A stretch of 64,000 bases of DNA from a virus, in the IMG/VR virus record IMGVR_UViG_3300013099_000002, positions 1 through 64,000 of that record. One strand, given 5' to 3'. The notes beneath the pieces were generated by a model. That model saw only the letters and a list, made by a program, of their open reading frames with translations. It searched no databases and was not told where the DNA came from. Positions 24,238-33,412 of the stretch are shown in pieces (position 1 is the first letter of the stretch; each line of letters opens with the position of its first letter). The translations under genes and the position numbers were made by a program.

Positions 24238-24609
24238 TTAGTCTCTATAAAATCCAAATCTGTTAAGAGCGTTTAGCATCCCACCATGGTAAGTTTCGGC
24301 TCTTATGTTTTTTAATTCTTTTTGTTGTCCGGCAAGAAATACCGATTTTAATAGCAATGCAGATTCTTCATCTGCGGTAAAGAGAATCATAGTTTTCTTG
24401 CCATACATTAATAAGTGTTCAGCTACAATCTCAACCGTTGTGAAGTTTACTTCTTTTGGTGATGTACTGGCATAAGGTGCCACATTAATTGATTCAAATA
24501 CTGGGAGGGTTACGCGGTTATTTTCTACTAAGTTTTTTACCGCAAAAGGTTCAAGTCTTAGTACAGTTATTGGTTCAAGGTCGATGCTGGAGTAAAGTAC
24601 CGCTCTCAT
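24238..24609 (-). CDS. hypothetical protein
   Basis: 123 aa, not recognised. The central KKTMILFTADEESALLLKSV is a plausible beta-alpha unit. Confidence 0.55.
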   Translation of the reverse strand: MRAVLYSSIDLEPITVLRLEPFAVKNLVENNRVTLPVFESINVAPYASTSPKEVNFTTVEIVAEHLLMYGKKTMILFTADEESALLLKSVFLAGQQKELKNIRAETYHGGMLNALNRFGFYRD

Positions 24610-24893
24610 TTGATTACCACATCACTTTTAAGATGAGCCTCCTTGATAATCAACCCCACCACTTTATCTCCATACATTAGCGGTGGTAGTTCTTCAAACT
24701 TCGGCAATAAGTCCGGCCTTTCAGTATTGTTTTCTTCCGACTGCCGTTTACGCCTATGTTGGTAGGTTATATAGCCATTTAATTCTGCTATTGATTCATT
24801 ACCGAGGTGGGCTTCTGTAGGGTTATAAGTATGGCAGTTTTGGAATTCACGCTTCTTTACTGCTATGGCGGTGAGTGGATTGTATCTGGTCAT
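24606..24893 (-). CDS. hypothetical protein
   Basis: 95 aa, not recognised. Overlaps neighbours by 1 to 4 bases. Confidence 0.55.
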   Translation of the reverse strand: MTRYNPLTAIAVKKREFQNCHTYNPTEAHLGNESIAELNGYITYQHRRKRQSEENNTERPDLLPKFEELPPLMYGDKVVGLIIKEAHLKSDVVIK

Positions 24894-25261
24894 TACAGTA
24901 CCTTTAGGATAGTTTGTGAGATTGCACGTTGGTAATCAATTACCTTTAGTTTTTGCATGAATCTATTTAGCCTACCATCAAATCCGAAGCTACTAATCGG
25001 CATTACATTATGCCCCTTTTGAGTATGCCATAAGCTTTCATCTGATACCCGAAGAAACCAATCCCCTTTATCTTCATCAAAGAACACCTCGGTTATTTCA
25101 ACTTCATGGTAGGATGCCGCAAATTTAGAAGAACCTTCATCAGAATAAATAATAAGGTTATCGTATTTTCCCACCAATGGAAGGTAGTAAACAACACCGG
25201 CCTCCCAATTAAATAATTGCTTCAAGTAAATAACATTAACTATGTTTGCTGGGTTAGCCAT
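24893..25261 (-). CDS. hypothetical protein
   Basis: 122 aa, not recognised. Single-base stop/start overlaps with both neighbours. Confidence 0.55.
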   Translation of the reverse strand: MANPANIVNVIYLKQLFNWEAGVVYYLPLVGKYDNLIIYSDEGSSKFAASYHEVEITEVFFDEDKGDWFLRVSDESLWHTQKGHNVMPISSFGFDGRLNRFMQKLKVIDYQRAISQTILKVL

Positions 25262-25491
25262 TATCCTTCACTCCCATCAAACCAAGTTTCATCATCCTCA
25301 ACAACTTCAATCAGATTGAGGTACAAAGAATTAGCTTCATCAGAAGTCCACCATTCAGATGTTTCCCCCTCATCCATTACATAAGCAGGAATACCAGCAT
25401 TATTAGCCATCAGTTGCTCATATTCAGGTGTTTCTTTGATATGGTCAAGCAATGCTGGTATCGCTGTGTGTAGGTCGATAGAATCGCACAT
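25261..25491 (-). CDS. acidic hypothetical protein
   Basis: 76 aa, strongly acidic, not recognised. Confidence 0.55.
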   Translation of the reverse strand: MCDSIDLHTAIPALLDHIKETPEYEQLMANNAGIPAYVMDEGETSEWWTSDEANSLYLNLIEVVEDDETWFDGSEG

Positions 25492-25728
25492 TTATATTTT
25501 CTCCAGTAAGTGTCTTTGAATATTCAAACCGTAATAGGTGAGGTCGTGAATGAGAGCGTGTTGAGGGGTTCCATCTTCATGCGGTGGTACCCATGCAAAG
25601 GTTGATATGAAATTGTAGTCCTCATCGACTCCACAGGCGGTTTGGTGGGTGGTTGGGGTACCTTTCGGTATAGTAACCTCCCCATACACCATGAATTTTT
25701 GCTTAATATCTGCTTTAGTCACCAACAT
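25492..25728 (-). CDS. hypothetical protein
   Basis: 78 aa, not recognised. Adjacent to, not overlapping, the 76-aa gene. Confidence 0.55.
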   Translation of the reverse strand: MLVTKADIKQKFMVYGEVTIPKGTPTTHQTACGVDEDYNFISTFAWVPPHEDGTPQHALIHDLTYYGLNIQRHLLEKI

Positions 25729-26036
25729 TACAATTTACCTTCGTTATAAGTGTCGAATGCCACGCTTCTATCCCGTTCCACCTTCAGACCAAAGGGGCCT
25801 CGTATATCCTTGAGTTGAGAAAGATTGAAATAGCCCATTTCATTTTCCTGACCGTGAATCATACCGAAGAACTCCCAATCCCCATCAGCCAATTCCCGAC
25901 CTTCAAAAACAAACCAAGTATAATTGCTCCATGGTGTAAAGAATTTAACTGCCACCTGTTTGTTGCATAATTCAATCTTATCAGTTGAATATAAAGCTGG
26001 TATGGTTTTTTTGATTGCTTTCGTTAATAACATCAT
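25728..26036 (-). CDS. hypothetical protein
   Basis: 102 aa, beta-rich, not recognised. Preceded by ACGGAGTAAATTG. Confidence 0.6.
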   Translation of the reverse strand: MMLLTKAIKKTIPALYSTDKIELCNKQVAVKFFTPWSNYTWFVFEGRELADGDWEFFGMIHGQENEMGYFNLSQLKDIRGPFGLKVERDRSVAFDTYNEGKL

Positions 26037-26061
26037 TTCAATTTACTCCGTTAAGTACCGT

Positions 26062-26370
26062 TTATGCTTCTGTGTTAGATAAAGATTTTAATACACGGTT
26101 CATTGTATTAGCTTCAGATAATGAAGCCGCAACACGCGCACCTGTTTCCAAACCACGTACCGATTGTTGAGTCTCATTAGTTACCCAAGAAACATAATCA
26201 GTTTTCTGTGCCAAGGTAGAATCACCATTCATCATTTCTTGGTATTTTTTCATTTCACGAAGCTGACGTTCAGCATTATCAACCATTGATTGCATCCAAT
26301 CAGAAGCATCAGATACCGCATGTTTAGTTAAGTATTTTGCTTCAAGTTGTACATCGTTTAAGTTTGACAT
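26062..26370 (-). CDS. hypothetical helical protein
   Basis: 102 aa, mostly helical, promoter-proximal with the ACGGATTAAATAA leader. Not recognised. Confidence 0.6.
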   Translation of the reverse strand: MSNLNDVQLEAKYLTKHAVSDASDWMQSMVDNAERQLREMKKYQEMMNGDSTLAQKTDYVSWVTNETQQSVRGLETGARVAASLSEANTMNRVLKSLSNTEA

Positions 26371-26402
26371 TTTATTTAATCCGTTTGGTTAGTGTGAGTT
26401 CC

Positions 26403-26430
26403 ATTATACATTGATAATTTTAATTGTCAA
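26403..26430 (-). promoter_or_regulatory. sigma70-type early promoter
   Basis: -35 TTGACA (26425-26430), 16 bp, -10 TATAAT (26403-26408). Confidence 0.85.
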
Positions 26431-26605
26431 ATCTTTTTCCATTTAATTTTTTTAGCTTATCAAATCGGTTATGAATTGCTTCAGCTATTCTATGGTAATA
26501 GGAATCTGCGAGGTATTCAGGATTATTCAGGACTTCATTCAATAATACCCACTCATCCATGTTAGCTATTAAGTAAAGATAATCCTCCGGTGTATCTGCA
26601 CCCAT
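26420..26605 (-). CDS. hypothetical protein
   Basis: 61 aa, not recognised. Its C-terminal RFDN codons form the -35 of the next promoter. Confidence 0.55.
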   Translation of the reverse strand: MGADTPEDYLYLIANMDEWVLLNEVLNNPEYLADSYYHRIAEAIHNRFDKLKKLNGKRFDN

Positions 26606-26606
26606 A

Positions 26607-26843
26607 TTAGGCTCCCAGTATTTTTACGTTGCGGTCAATTACTGATTCAGCTTTCGCCACCAACTTCTTAGCGTGAGCATTCAAATCACCTTCCAACATT
26701 TTAATCAATTCCAACCCAACTTTAGACAGGTACATTTTCGCACGGTTGCGTTCCTTATCAGTTACGCAGGGCATTACATTACCTTGCGCCTGTTTAACTT
26801 GGTCGATTTTATCATTAAGTGTTGCCATTGATATTTTAGCCAT
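26607..26843 (-). CDS. hypothetical helical protein
   Basis: 78 aa, helical and basic, AAGGGG ribosome site. Not recognised. Confidence 0.6.
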   Translation of the reverse strand: MAKISMATLNDKIDQVKQAQGNVMPCVTDKERNRAKMYLSKVGLELIKMLEGDLNAHAKKLVAKAESVIDRNVKILGA

Positions 26844-26854
26844 TTCTATTCCCC

Positions 26855-27017
26855 TTAATCAGTTAAGCCAACGTGTTTCATTGCCGCAAATCCTTGTGAT
26901 TTTGCAATAGGACTGTAGTTTTTCCAGTCCCCAGATTTACGTGCCTTTTTAGATTTATACGCCAACAATGTTATTTGAGTAGAAGTTAATGAAGATAATA
27001 AAGTTGAAGTAGTCATG
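26855..27017 (-). pseudogene. small early gene with an apparent one-base frameshift
   Basis: A promoter (27051-27078) and full leader precede ATG at 27017, but that frame (MTTSTFIIF...) stops after 20 codons. The long open frame ending at 26855 (about 53 codons, ...KNYSPIAKSQGFAAMKHVGLTD) is joined by removing one T from the TTTT run at about 26998-27003, giving MTTSTLLSSLTSTQ. Either a real frameshift, a sequencing indel, or programmed slippage. Confidence 0.5.
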
Positions 27018-27050
27018 TTATTTAATCCGTTTTCGTAAAGTGTAGGTTAA

Positions 27051-27078
27051 TTATACATGAATAATTTTAATTGTCAAA
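27051..27078 (-). promoter_or_regulatory. sigma70-type early promoter
   Basis: -35 TTGACA (27073-27078), 16 bp, -10 TATAAT (27051-27056). Confidence 0.85.
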
Positions 27079-27083
27079 TTTAA

Positions 27084-27299
27084 TTAACTTGCCGTGATAA
27101 TTGGGCACATTGAATAAGAGCCGCAAGGTTTTATTCTTTCAACACCATCATAAATACTAACCCTGTAGGTTTTTAATTCACCGTGGAATAATGCCTTAAT
27201 AGTTTTGGCGGTTCGAGAAACAACTTTTATTTCAAAGATGCAATTATGGTCACAAATTGACCGCGTAGAATATTTTGTTGCTGGTTTAAACATTGACAT
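27084..27299 (-). CDS. conserved small phage protein
   Basis: 71 aa from the ATG at 27299, which follows AAGGAGAAT. Begins MSMFKPATKYSTRSICDHN; the KYSTRSIxDxNCIFE...VVSRTAKT pattern is common in phage early regions. Function unknown. Confidence 0.65.
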   Translation of the reverse strand: MSMFKPATKYSTRSICDHNCIFEIKVVSRTAKTIKALFHGELKTYRVSIYDGVERIKPCGSYSMCPIITAS

Positions 27300-27300
27300 T

Positions 27301-27516
27301 TTATTCTCCTTGGAAATCAGAAGCCCAATCAACAAAGCGTTGAACTTCACCCCTTGATTCATCCGTATCAAATACCGACCAAACCGAAAAGGTAGACCAG
27401 AAATCACCCGATTCAACTTCCCAGTCTACGTTTTGAAACAATTGCATCCCCAATGCATCAACAGATTCAGCTTCACCGTTTGCAACCGATACGTTCATTT
27501 GAGTTTGAGTAGTCAT
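27301..27516 (-). CDS. hypothetical acidic protein
   Basis: 71 aa, acidic, promoter-proximal. Leader and first codons (MTTQTQ) closely resemble those of the frameshifted gene at 27017, suggesting a duplicated expression cassette. Confidence 0.6.
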   Translation of the reverse strand: MTTQTQMNVSVANGEAESVDALGMQLFQNVDWEVESGDFWSTFSVWSVFDTDESRGEVQRFVDWASDFQGE

Positions 27517-27549
27517 GTTATTTAATCCGTTTCGTTTATGTTGAGTTCA

Positions 27550-27577
27550 ATTATACATGATAATTTTAAATTGTCAA
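27550..27577 (-). promoter_or_regulatory. sigma70-type early promoter
   Basis: -35 TTGACA (27572-27577), 16 bp, -10 TATAAT (27550-27555). The last family promoter before the packaging/modification block (none seen between here and 40113). Confidence 0.85.
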
Positions 27578-27579
27578 AC

Positions 27580-27777
27580 TTATTTCACTTCTAAGTTTGC
27601 AATTGATTGCACTGGGATTCTATACTCACTGTAATACTCTTCTGGGTATACTTCATACCCACCTAATTCATTGAGCTTGTTAAGTATGGCTTCGTTGTTA
27701 TGGTACCGCATACCCAATATCAGTTTTAGGTCTACACAAGCATAACACCGATTCTTATAAACAAGCTCATCTTGCAT
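27580..27777 (-). CDS. hypothetical protein
   Basis: 65 aa, not recognised. Its ATG overlaps the terminase stop. Copy 8 of the 14-bp repeat is in its final codons. Confidence 0.55.
   Translation of the reverse strand: MQDELVYKNRCYACVDLKLILGMRYHNNEAILNKLNELGGYEVYPEEYYSEYRIPVQSIANLEVK
27598..27611. repeat. dispersed 14-bp near-palindrome, copy 8
   Basis: TGCAATTGATTGCA, in the last codons of the 65-aa gene next to terL. Confidence 0.9.
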
Positions 27778-29645
27778 TATTGCCCCCCTTTCATGTTATC
27801 TGCCGCAGCTTGTGATTCCAACGCGCCTACAACCGACTGAGGTACCTTATTGAATGAAATACCATGCTTAAACCAAAGTTCTTTACGGGTCGTTAATCCA
27901 TACACTACCCCACCTAATGAATCTGATACATCTTTTGTAGATGTACTGGGGTGGTCAATCTTCCCCTTCTTCTGGTCAATCTCCAAAGACAATAATTCAT
28001 GCTTCAGTTTAGGATGTTCCGGTGTAGTTAATCTGCCATCATAAATACAAGTCTTGAGAATATTATAGGGCATCGTGGTTCTGTCTAATGAGATTAAACC
28101 CGTTTTATATCCCTTCACACGAAGTATCTGTAAAAAATCTGACGACTGAAAACTATCCAAGCTTACCCATTTAATGATTACCCCATATTCCGATAGCTTA
28201 TAGATTAGAGACCGCAACTTATGGAACTGAATCTCATCCCCTTTCGGTGGTTCAATCTCCAAGGTGAAGTCCATCTTTATGTTCGGTAATATTTCGTTTT
28301 CTAGCTCCCCACGTTTTATAGATTTAAAGTTCTTTATGTAGCCCATACTTATACCGGCACTATCTCCGGTCAATGCCAAATCTAAATGCACCCAGCGCGG
28401 TTCTTGTAAATCCCGAAAGCGGTCAGGATAAATAGCTAATTGAGTATCCTTGAAATCAACCAACTCCCTTGATAAGATGGATAAATGATTAGGTTGGAAT
28501 GCTTCCGCAACTTTCTCAGTATTCACCATGAAAGGATGTTTCGCCAAGGTACTGACACCAGCAATTTCCCTCAATGAGTTCATTATATCGGTCTCGAATT
28601 CCGTTCTGTATTCCACCGGCACAGATATTACTAATTCAAGTTCATCTTTGTGTCGTTTCAAGTCCTTTTCATTTTTAAGTATATAAGGCTTCTTGGATTC
28701 ATCCCCAATAAATACATTGAATCTGCCACCTAAAAATCTATCAGGCGGTATAACATCCCACGAACGCTTATCATAAACATAAATGGTAGTTTTGCCGTCT
28801 CTCTCAATCTCGGTTTCTGCTTCATCCATCTTAATATCCGTAAACTGACCAGGATACCGTTTTGAAGAAACCAAACACAATACTCCAGGCAATGAGCCCT
28901 TGCTCATAAACCTAGATTTTCTTCTTCGTGCCAATGAGTTGTACAGGGCTACCGCTTGGTCGTATGTACCTCCATCTACACTGTTTTTAGACCGCTCAGT
29001 AACCGCCATGTAGTTTAATTCATCAATCACACCGCCTATTACATTTTGCCCTATAGCGGCTGTCTCTTGCCCCGATACAGGTATCACTTCTATTCTGTTT
29101 GGAAACTTTAATTTCGATTCAAGATTCTTATCGAACATAAAATGCTTAGTGAAATATTCACTGTTTTCAACCATGGCTTTAAATCGTGCAAAGTCAACCT
29201 GCTTGGCTAACCCTGCATTTATTGATTGGAAGATGAATATTATCTCTGATGCTGGGTCAAGCCCGAACTGTTCGTGGGGGGTTCTTAGGCATGATAATAA
29301 ATATAATTGATAAGCGGTAGTATACAAGGCTAACGTGGTCTTACCACAACCAATAGAGCCTGTAAGTACCGCTTCAGTATACTTACCGTTATTCAGTTCC
29401 AGCATACATTTCATTATTTCTGGATACAGAGCGTTTGGGGTTCCTAACAAGGTATCTTCCGCAATAAACACGTTTGCTGGTACCGGTAAGCGTTTATATT
29501 TCTTTTCTATTTCGGATACTATACCGTGGTGCCTTGCCTTCAATATCTCCAAGAAAAATTCTTTATGATATGGAGGTATTTCGGTATCAATTATCTGATT
29601 AATTCTATCATTTTTAATTTGCTGGTTCGACTTCTTCAAAGACAC
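27777..29645 (-). CDS. terL: terminase large subunit
   Basis: About 622 aa from the GTG at 29645 (AAGGAG upstream); a TTG at 29669 is an alternative. ATPase: Walker A GSIGCGKTT (about 96-104), Walker B region NVIGGVIDELNYM. Nuclease: VHLDLALTGDSAGISMG and a later YGVIIKWVSLDSF segment with acidic residues. Packages phage DNA into proheads with the small subunit encoded just upstream. Confidence 0.92.
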   Translation of the reverse strand: MSLKKSNQQIKNDRINQIIDTEIPPYHKEFFLEILKARHHGIVSEIEKKYKRLPVPANVFIAEDTLLGTPNALYPEIMKCMLELNNGKYTEAVLTGSIGCGKTTLALYTTAYQLYLLSCLRTPHEQFGLDPASEIIFIFQSINAGLAKQVDFARFKAMVENSEYFTKHFMFDKNLESKLKFPNRIEVIPVSGQETAAIGQNVIGGVIDELNYMAVTERSKNSVDGGTYDQAVALYNSLARRRKSRFMSKGSLPGVLCLVSSKRYPGQFTDIKMDEAETEIERDGKTTIYVYDKRSWDVIPPDRFLGGRFNVFIGDESKKPYILKNEKDLKRHKDELELVISVPVEYRTEFETDIMNSLREIAGVSTLAKHPFMVNTEKVAEAFQPNHLSILSRELVDFKDTQLAIYPDRFRDLQEPRWVHLDLALTGDSAGISMGYIKNFKSIKRGELENEILPNIKMDFTLEIEPPKGDEIQFHKLRSLIYKLSEYGVIIKWVSLDSFQSSDFLQILRVKGYKTGLISLDRTTMPYNILKTCIYDGRLTTPEHPKLKHELLSLEIDQKKGKIDHPSTSTKDVSDSLGGVVYGLTTRKELWFKHGISFNKVPQSVVGALESQAAADNMKGGQ

Positions 29646-30225
29646 CACTATCTCCTTGTATAACTTCAATTAAACTACCAATAACCGAATCGACCTTCCC
29701 GTAAGTTAGTTCAACTTTATTGTTTACTGGTTCCTGTAGTATTAACGTGGCATCATCCACCATACCTAGAGCCTTACGCTCATTCTCAACACCGAACCGC
29801 ATAAAATCTAACGCTTCCCTAACAGATAATTTATCTGGGTCTACCTTATCAATCTTAGCCATTGCCTTCATCATAACTTTACGAGACAAAGCTAAATGCC
29901 GTTGCCGTACTGCAAGCTCATCATTGATATTTTTTGCTTGTAGTTTCGCTATTGCCTTCTTCTTATTCCCAAGCAGTAAAGCTTCATCCACCGCATCTTG
30001 TCCTTCGGCAAACATCCCATTTAATTCTTCATACCATTTTTCTTTTGCCGCCCGATTCTGCAAAGTACCAATGTTTAGCTTATGTTTAGCCGCCAACTTC
30101 AAAAAGGTCATGCTGTTTTTCTTTTCAAGATTGCATTTAAAGAAATCAGCTTTTATATCATCCCATGGTATCTTTGCAGTATAGGCATTTTTTACCCTAT
30201 TTTTTTTGATTATCTTTATAGGCAT
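29614..30225 (-). CDS. terS: terminase small subunit (probable)
   Basis: 203 aa. N-terminal helix-turn-helix-like region (TFLKLAAKHKLNIGTLQNRA) followed by a long helical oligomerisation segment, and its position directly before terL, fit TerS. Starts MPIKIIKKNRVK, one of the shared MPxxIxKK N-termini. Confidence 0.75.
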   Translation of the reverse strand: MPIKIIKKNRVKNAYTAKIPWDDIKADFFKCNLEKKNSMTFLKLAAKHKLNIGTLQNRAAKEKWYEELNGMFAEGQDAVDEALLLGNKKKAIAKLQAKNINDELAVRQRHLALSRKVMMKAMAKIDKVDPDKLSVREALDFMRFGVENERKALGMVDDATLILQEPVNNKVELTYGKVDSVIGSLIEVIQGDSGVFEEVEPAN

Positions 30226-30235
30226 ATTATCCCCG

Positions 30236-30865
30236 TTAAGCGTTTTTGTCTTTTCTTAATCTAGTAATGGTTTTCTCTAATCTGGCTCGGTTCAGCTCAT
30301 TACCAACGAAAGACATATTATTATCTATACACGCTTGAGCCGTGTATCCCATACCACAACATAAGTCCATACCTAGCCCTCCATCAGCCGGTCTAAGCAA
30401 CTTAAATACTTCTCTTGTACATTTGTACCCTTTCAAGTGATAAATGGGCGTAGCATCCAATGGCATCTTCCCTTCGGTATGGAAGAATATAATCTCCATT
30501 GGTAAGTTTTGCCCAGAATATACGGTTTCAATCTGAGTACAATAAGTCAATCCTGCCTCTTCAGCAAAATCAATTACTTTTTGAATCCACCGCTTACCAT
30601 ATTCGATAACCACCCAACCTTCGGTTTTATCTGCGGCATGAGACAACACTGTTTTAAGGAATACATCCACATCGAAATTACCAGTTGAAGTGTCTATATT
30701 GTTCATCTTCTTATTCATGGTGTCCCAGTATTTTAAGTTACCAGAACCCCACGGAGGGTCTGAGTAATAAATATCTGCTTTACGGTTCCCGACAAGTGTA
30801 GCTATACCCTTCTCATCGTGAATATCTCCGTGTCGTATTCTGTGCTTGCCTATATTTTTAATCAT
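30236..30865 (-). CDS. DNA N6-adenine / N4-cytosine methyltransferase
   Basis: 209 aa. Catalytic motif IV DPPW (36-39) precedes the SAM-binding motif I-like GLGMDLCCGMGYTAQ (about 162-176), the order of beta-class amino-methyltransferases. Small, with no recognition domain evident. Starts in a 4-base overlap with the IbrB-like gene, so it is part of the modification-type cluster 30236-34017. Confidence 0.8.
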   Translation of the reverse strand: MIKNIGKHRIRHGDIHDEKGIATLVGNRKADIYYSDPPWGSGNLKYWDTMNKKMNNIDTSTGNFDVDVFLKTVLSHAADKTEGWVVIEYGKRWIQKVIDFAEEAGLTYCTQIETVYSGQNLPMEIIFFHTEGKMPLDATPIYHLKGYKCTREVFKLLRPADGGLGMDLCCGMGYTAQACIDNNMSFVGNELNRARLEKTITRLRKDKNA

Positions 30866-31590
30866 ACCTTTTTGCCTTTACGTTTAATAGTTACACCTTT
30901 AGAATTCTTCGGTGCAATTGATTGCAATTTTTCTGCTTCATTAAAGTTCTTTTTAATCTGCAGTTGTTTTTTGGTTTCCCACGCTTTTGCATAGTCAGTA
31001 TCCTCAAACAATTTGGAGAAACCGGTTACATGTTTAAGCTTTAATAGTTCTTCGGGTTCCATGCCCAACTCATTACAAATTTGAGCATCCTCCCAACCAT
31101 TATCAAGCATTTCAAATACCATGCTGGACATACCGTTTACAGAATGCTTCCCCCGTGCCCTATTATGGCGAACTGTTGAGGCCATTCTGTCATTGATGTT
31201 TGAGTTGATTACCACCACCGGTAACTTACCCAAATTCATTTCAGTAATATCCTTATTATTAAGCATAGTGAAGTATCTGTGAAACCCATCAACAATCACA
31301 TAGGTATCAGTTTCTTCATCGTGTATGGTCACTACAGGCTGTGTATAACCATCATGCTTGATAGATGTATGCAATAATTTTAATTCAACGGAAGCAACGC
31401 TATTAGGGTTGTAATCGTTTGGCTTAACTTTCGCAATATCCACCCACCGAATTAAATCTACCGGCTGATGTTTTCGTGGAGAAATACTGTTATGCAAATA
31501 TTCACGCAACTCATAAAGAAATGCATCTTTATCTTTTGCTGAATCGTAAGCCTCTTTTATTTCTTCTTTTAAGTGTTTTTTTATGCTCAT
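30862..31590 (-). CDS. ibrB: ParB-like nuclease-domain protein, IbrB type
   Basis: 242 aa. NDYNPNSVA, SIKHDGYTQPVV, VDGFHRYF and RMASTVRHNRARGKH match IbrB/ParB-like proteins. In E. coli IbrA/IbrB activate prophage-borne Eib genes; in phages the pair is frequent but its role is not settled. The gene's start lies inside the end of the IbrA-like gene (62-base overlap). Copy 9 of the 14-bp repeat encodes KLQSIAPK near its end. Confidence 0.82.
   Translation of the reverse strand: MSIKKHLKEEIKEAYDSAKDKDAFLYELREYLHNSISPRKHQPVDLIRWVDIAKVKPNDYNPNSVASVELKLLHTSIKHDGYTQPVVTIHDEETDTYVIVDGFHRYFTMLNNKDITEMNLGKLPVVVINSNINDRMASTVRHNRARGKHSVNGMSSMVFEMLDNGWEDAQICNELGMEPEELLKLKHVTGFSKLFEDTDYAKAWETKKQLQIKKNFNEAEKLQSIAPKNSKGVTIKRKGKKV
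30913..30926. repeat. dispersed 14-bp near-palindrome, copy 9
   Basis: TGCAATTGATTGCA, in the last ~20 codons of the IbrB-like gene. Confidence 0.9.
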
Positions 31591-32746
31591 ATTCTTTTAA
31601 ATCCAAGATGTATTTATTGTTTACGTTATTAGGTCTTTCAACCCCACGAATGAAAGCTCTATATTCACGAACATCAGATATAGTTTCAAAATTACCCAAC
31701 TTTGCCCCTGTATCATTAGTCATTACTGCAACTATATTAGAGCGCAAATACAGGTCTCTAATTAATGGAGACTGATAGTATTTATCATGCCCCTCAAAAT
31801 ATTTTTTAAACTTCCCACGCACCTCAGAATCAGTAACTAAATGCTTAACCAAATAGTCTCGGTATTCCATCCAATCCTTAAACATATAAGGTAATTGTTT
31901 AGGTGGAGAAATGCTTTCCTTCTGTAAATGACCTGCGGTATTTATCCCTTGCAATCGCTTGGTTAGTTTTTCCCAAACCTTCGGGTCAATCTCTTGTAGG
32001 ATATAAAGATTCTGTATAGCAGTTTCATGGTGTAAATTAGAAACCCTCATATTATTTACTGTAATACCATATTGATACATCCTATCGTACAGCTCACAAT
32101 ACTCCCACTTATTATCATGTATAGCCTTCCAAACATCTTTATATCCCCAATCGTAAATAGGGTAAAAAGTGAAATGGTTTAGCTTCTTGGTTAGTATCTT
32201 TCCCCATGTAATAAATTTATAAGTAACCGCACCAGTTAAGCCTAAGTAGCGTGCTGGTGATTCTTGGGTTCTTACACCCCCCAAATTAGCCGTAGATTGC
32301 CCTTTAAATTCTTTTCGGATAATGGCATCAAATAATTCATAAAACCTGTCTGTGCCGTAAGTATTCTCTTTAATACTTATAGGGTCTTTTGGATGCACCC
32401 AGTTTTCTTCTTCACCTTCCTTCCAACAATACAACCAAGGGTCAGTTGTTGAAGTCGAATTAGTTATCTTTATCGGCATCTGGAACCAATAAGGTTTTAT
32501 CCTTGGGTCATGCATTACCTTTTTCATATAGGTTTGCACAAAGCTCCATTCCGCTTCTTGGTCTATAAATATTACATTTAGTGGTAATCGTTTTCTTTCT
32601 TCGGCAACAATTAAGGCCAACTGTAAACAAATTGTGCTATCTTTTCCCCCCGAAAAACTTACTGTTATGTTTTCAAATTCATCATACAAGTATCGAATTC
32701 TATCTAATGCCGCCTCGTATACACTCTTATTAGTAAAAATTTTCAT
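31529..32746 (-). CDS. ibrA: PAPS-reductase-family protein, IbrA type
   Basis: 405 aa. PP-loop SFSGGKDST (about 30-38) of the adenine nucleotide alpha-hydrolase / PAPS reductase superfamily, FIDQEAEWSF, VRTQESPARY and YPIYDWGYKDVWKAI as in IbrA/DUF3440 proteins. The CysH catalytic C-terminal ECGIH-type motif is not seen, so it is probably not a simple PAPS reductase. Next to a GNAT gene and the IbrB partner. Confidence 0.85.
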   Translation of the reverse strand: MKIFTNKSVYEAALDRIRYLYDEFENITVSFSGGKDSTICLQLALIVAEERKRLPLNVIFIDQEAEWSFVQTYMKKVMHDPRIKPYWFQMPIKITNSTSTTDPWLYCWKEGEEENWVHPKDPISIKENTYGTDRFYELFDAIIRKEFKGQSTANLGGVRTQESPARYLGLTGAVTYKFITWGKILTKKLNHFTFYPIYDWGYKDVWKAIHDNKWEYCELYDRMYQYGITVNNMRVSNLHHETAIQNLYILQEIDPKVWEKLTKRLQGINTAGHLQKESISPPKQLPYMFKDWMEYRDYLVKHLVTDSEVRGKFKKYFEGHDKYYQSPLIRDLYLRSNIVAVMTNDTGAKLGNFETISDVREYRAFIRGVERPNNVNNKYILDLKEYEHKKTLKRRNKRGLRFSKR

Positions 32747-33125
32747 ACACTACCTTGGTATTTTTATTCTTATACATCGCTATTATTTTTGCCCCTGCTT
32801 TCAAGTGTGAGTTTAATGCCATTGGTGTTACGCTTGAATAAATAGTATCAATCGAATTATCCGCAGCAAAAGACTTTATCCTTATTAATGTTTTTGCTAA
32901 GGCACCCCGACCTCTATATCTTGTTGTGACAAAATTATGCATGATATTTCCAGTGGTATTTGAATAAGAAAAACAACAAACACCAACCAAAGTATTGCTA
33001 CTGAATACCCCAAGCCATAAATCCCTTTTCCTGTATTGGAATGTTTGAGGCATCCCTACGAAAACAGAATATTTTTCAGCCTCATCAATAGTAATACTTT
33101 TTATCCGTAAATACCCCCGTTTCAT
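32730..33125 (-). CDS. GNAT-family acetyltransferase-like protein
   Basis: 131 aa. TTRYRGRGALAKTLI gives the acyl-CoA pyrophosphate loop (R/QxxGxG/A) of GNAT enzymes, followed by the usual strand with ALNSHLKAGAKIIAMY. In the modification cluster; a Mom-like DNA-modifying role (phage Mu Mom has a GNAT-type fold) is speculative. Confidence 0.7.
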   Translation of the reverse strand: MKRGYLRIKSITIDEAEKYSVFVGMPQTFQYRKRDLWLGVFSSNTLVGVCCFSYSNTTGNIMHNFVTTRYRGRGALAKTLIRIKSFAADNSIDTIYSSVTPMALNSHLKAGAKIIAMYKNKNTKVVYENFY

Positions 33126-33412
33126 TTCTCCTTAGCCTTATTTATAAGTCGGGTATATGGTGAGCCATCGGGTCTATTAAGTGGGCAGCCCATAGTCCAG
33201 TAACGGTACCCATCTATAATAAGTATAATATACTGGGTTTTGCCAAACATTACCTTTTTACCATTCTTTCTTATGTACATCACCACGGCACAAAATAAGG
33301 CATCATCCTCCCAATTTTTTCTTAAAGTATAATAGTGAGGATTCTTTGGCATAGACTTAGCGAACGTCCATTTTAATTTTTCAAATATTGCACCAACCTC
33401 TGGATTATCCAT
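33122..33412 (-). CDS. conserved protein in the IbrAB cluster
   Basis: 96 aa with a GYRYWTMGCPL motif near the C-terminus that recurs in phage proteins encoded near DNA-modification genes. Family not named with confidence. Overlaps both neighbours by 1 to 4 bases. Confidence 0.55.
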   Translation of the reverse strand: MDNPEVGAIFEKLKWTFAKSMPKNPHYYTLRKNWEDDALFCAVVMYIRKNGKKVMFGKTQYIILIIDGYRYWTMGCPLNRPDGSPYTRLINKAKEK

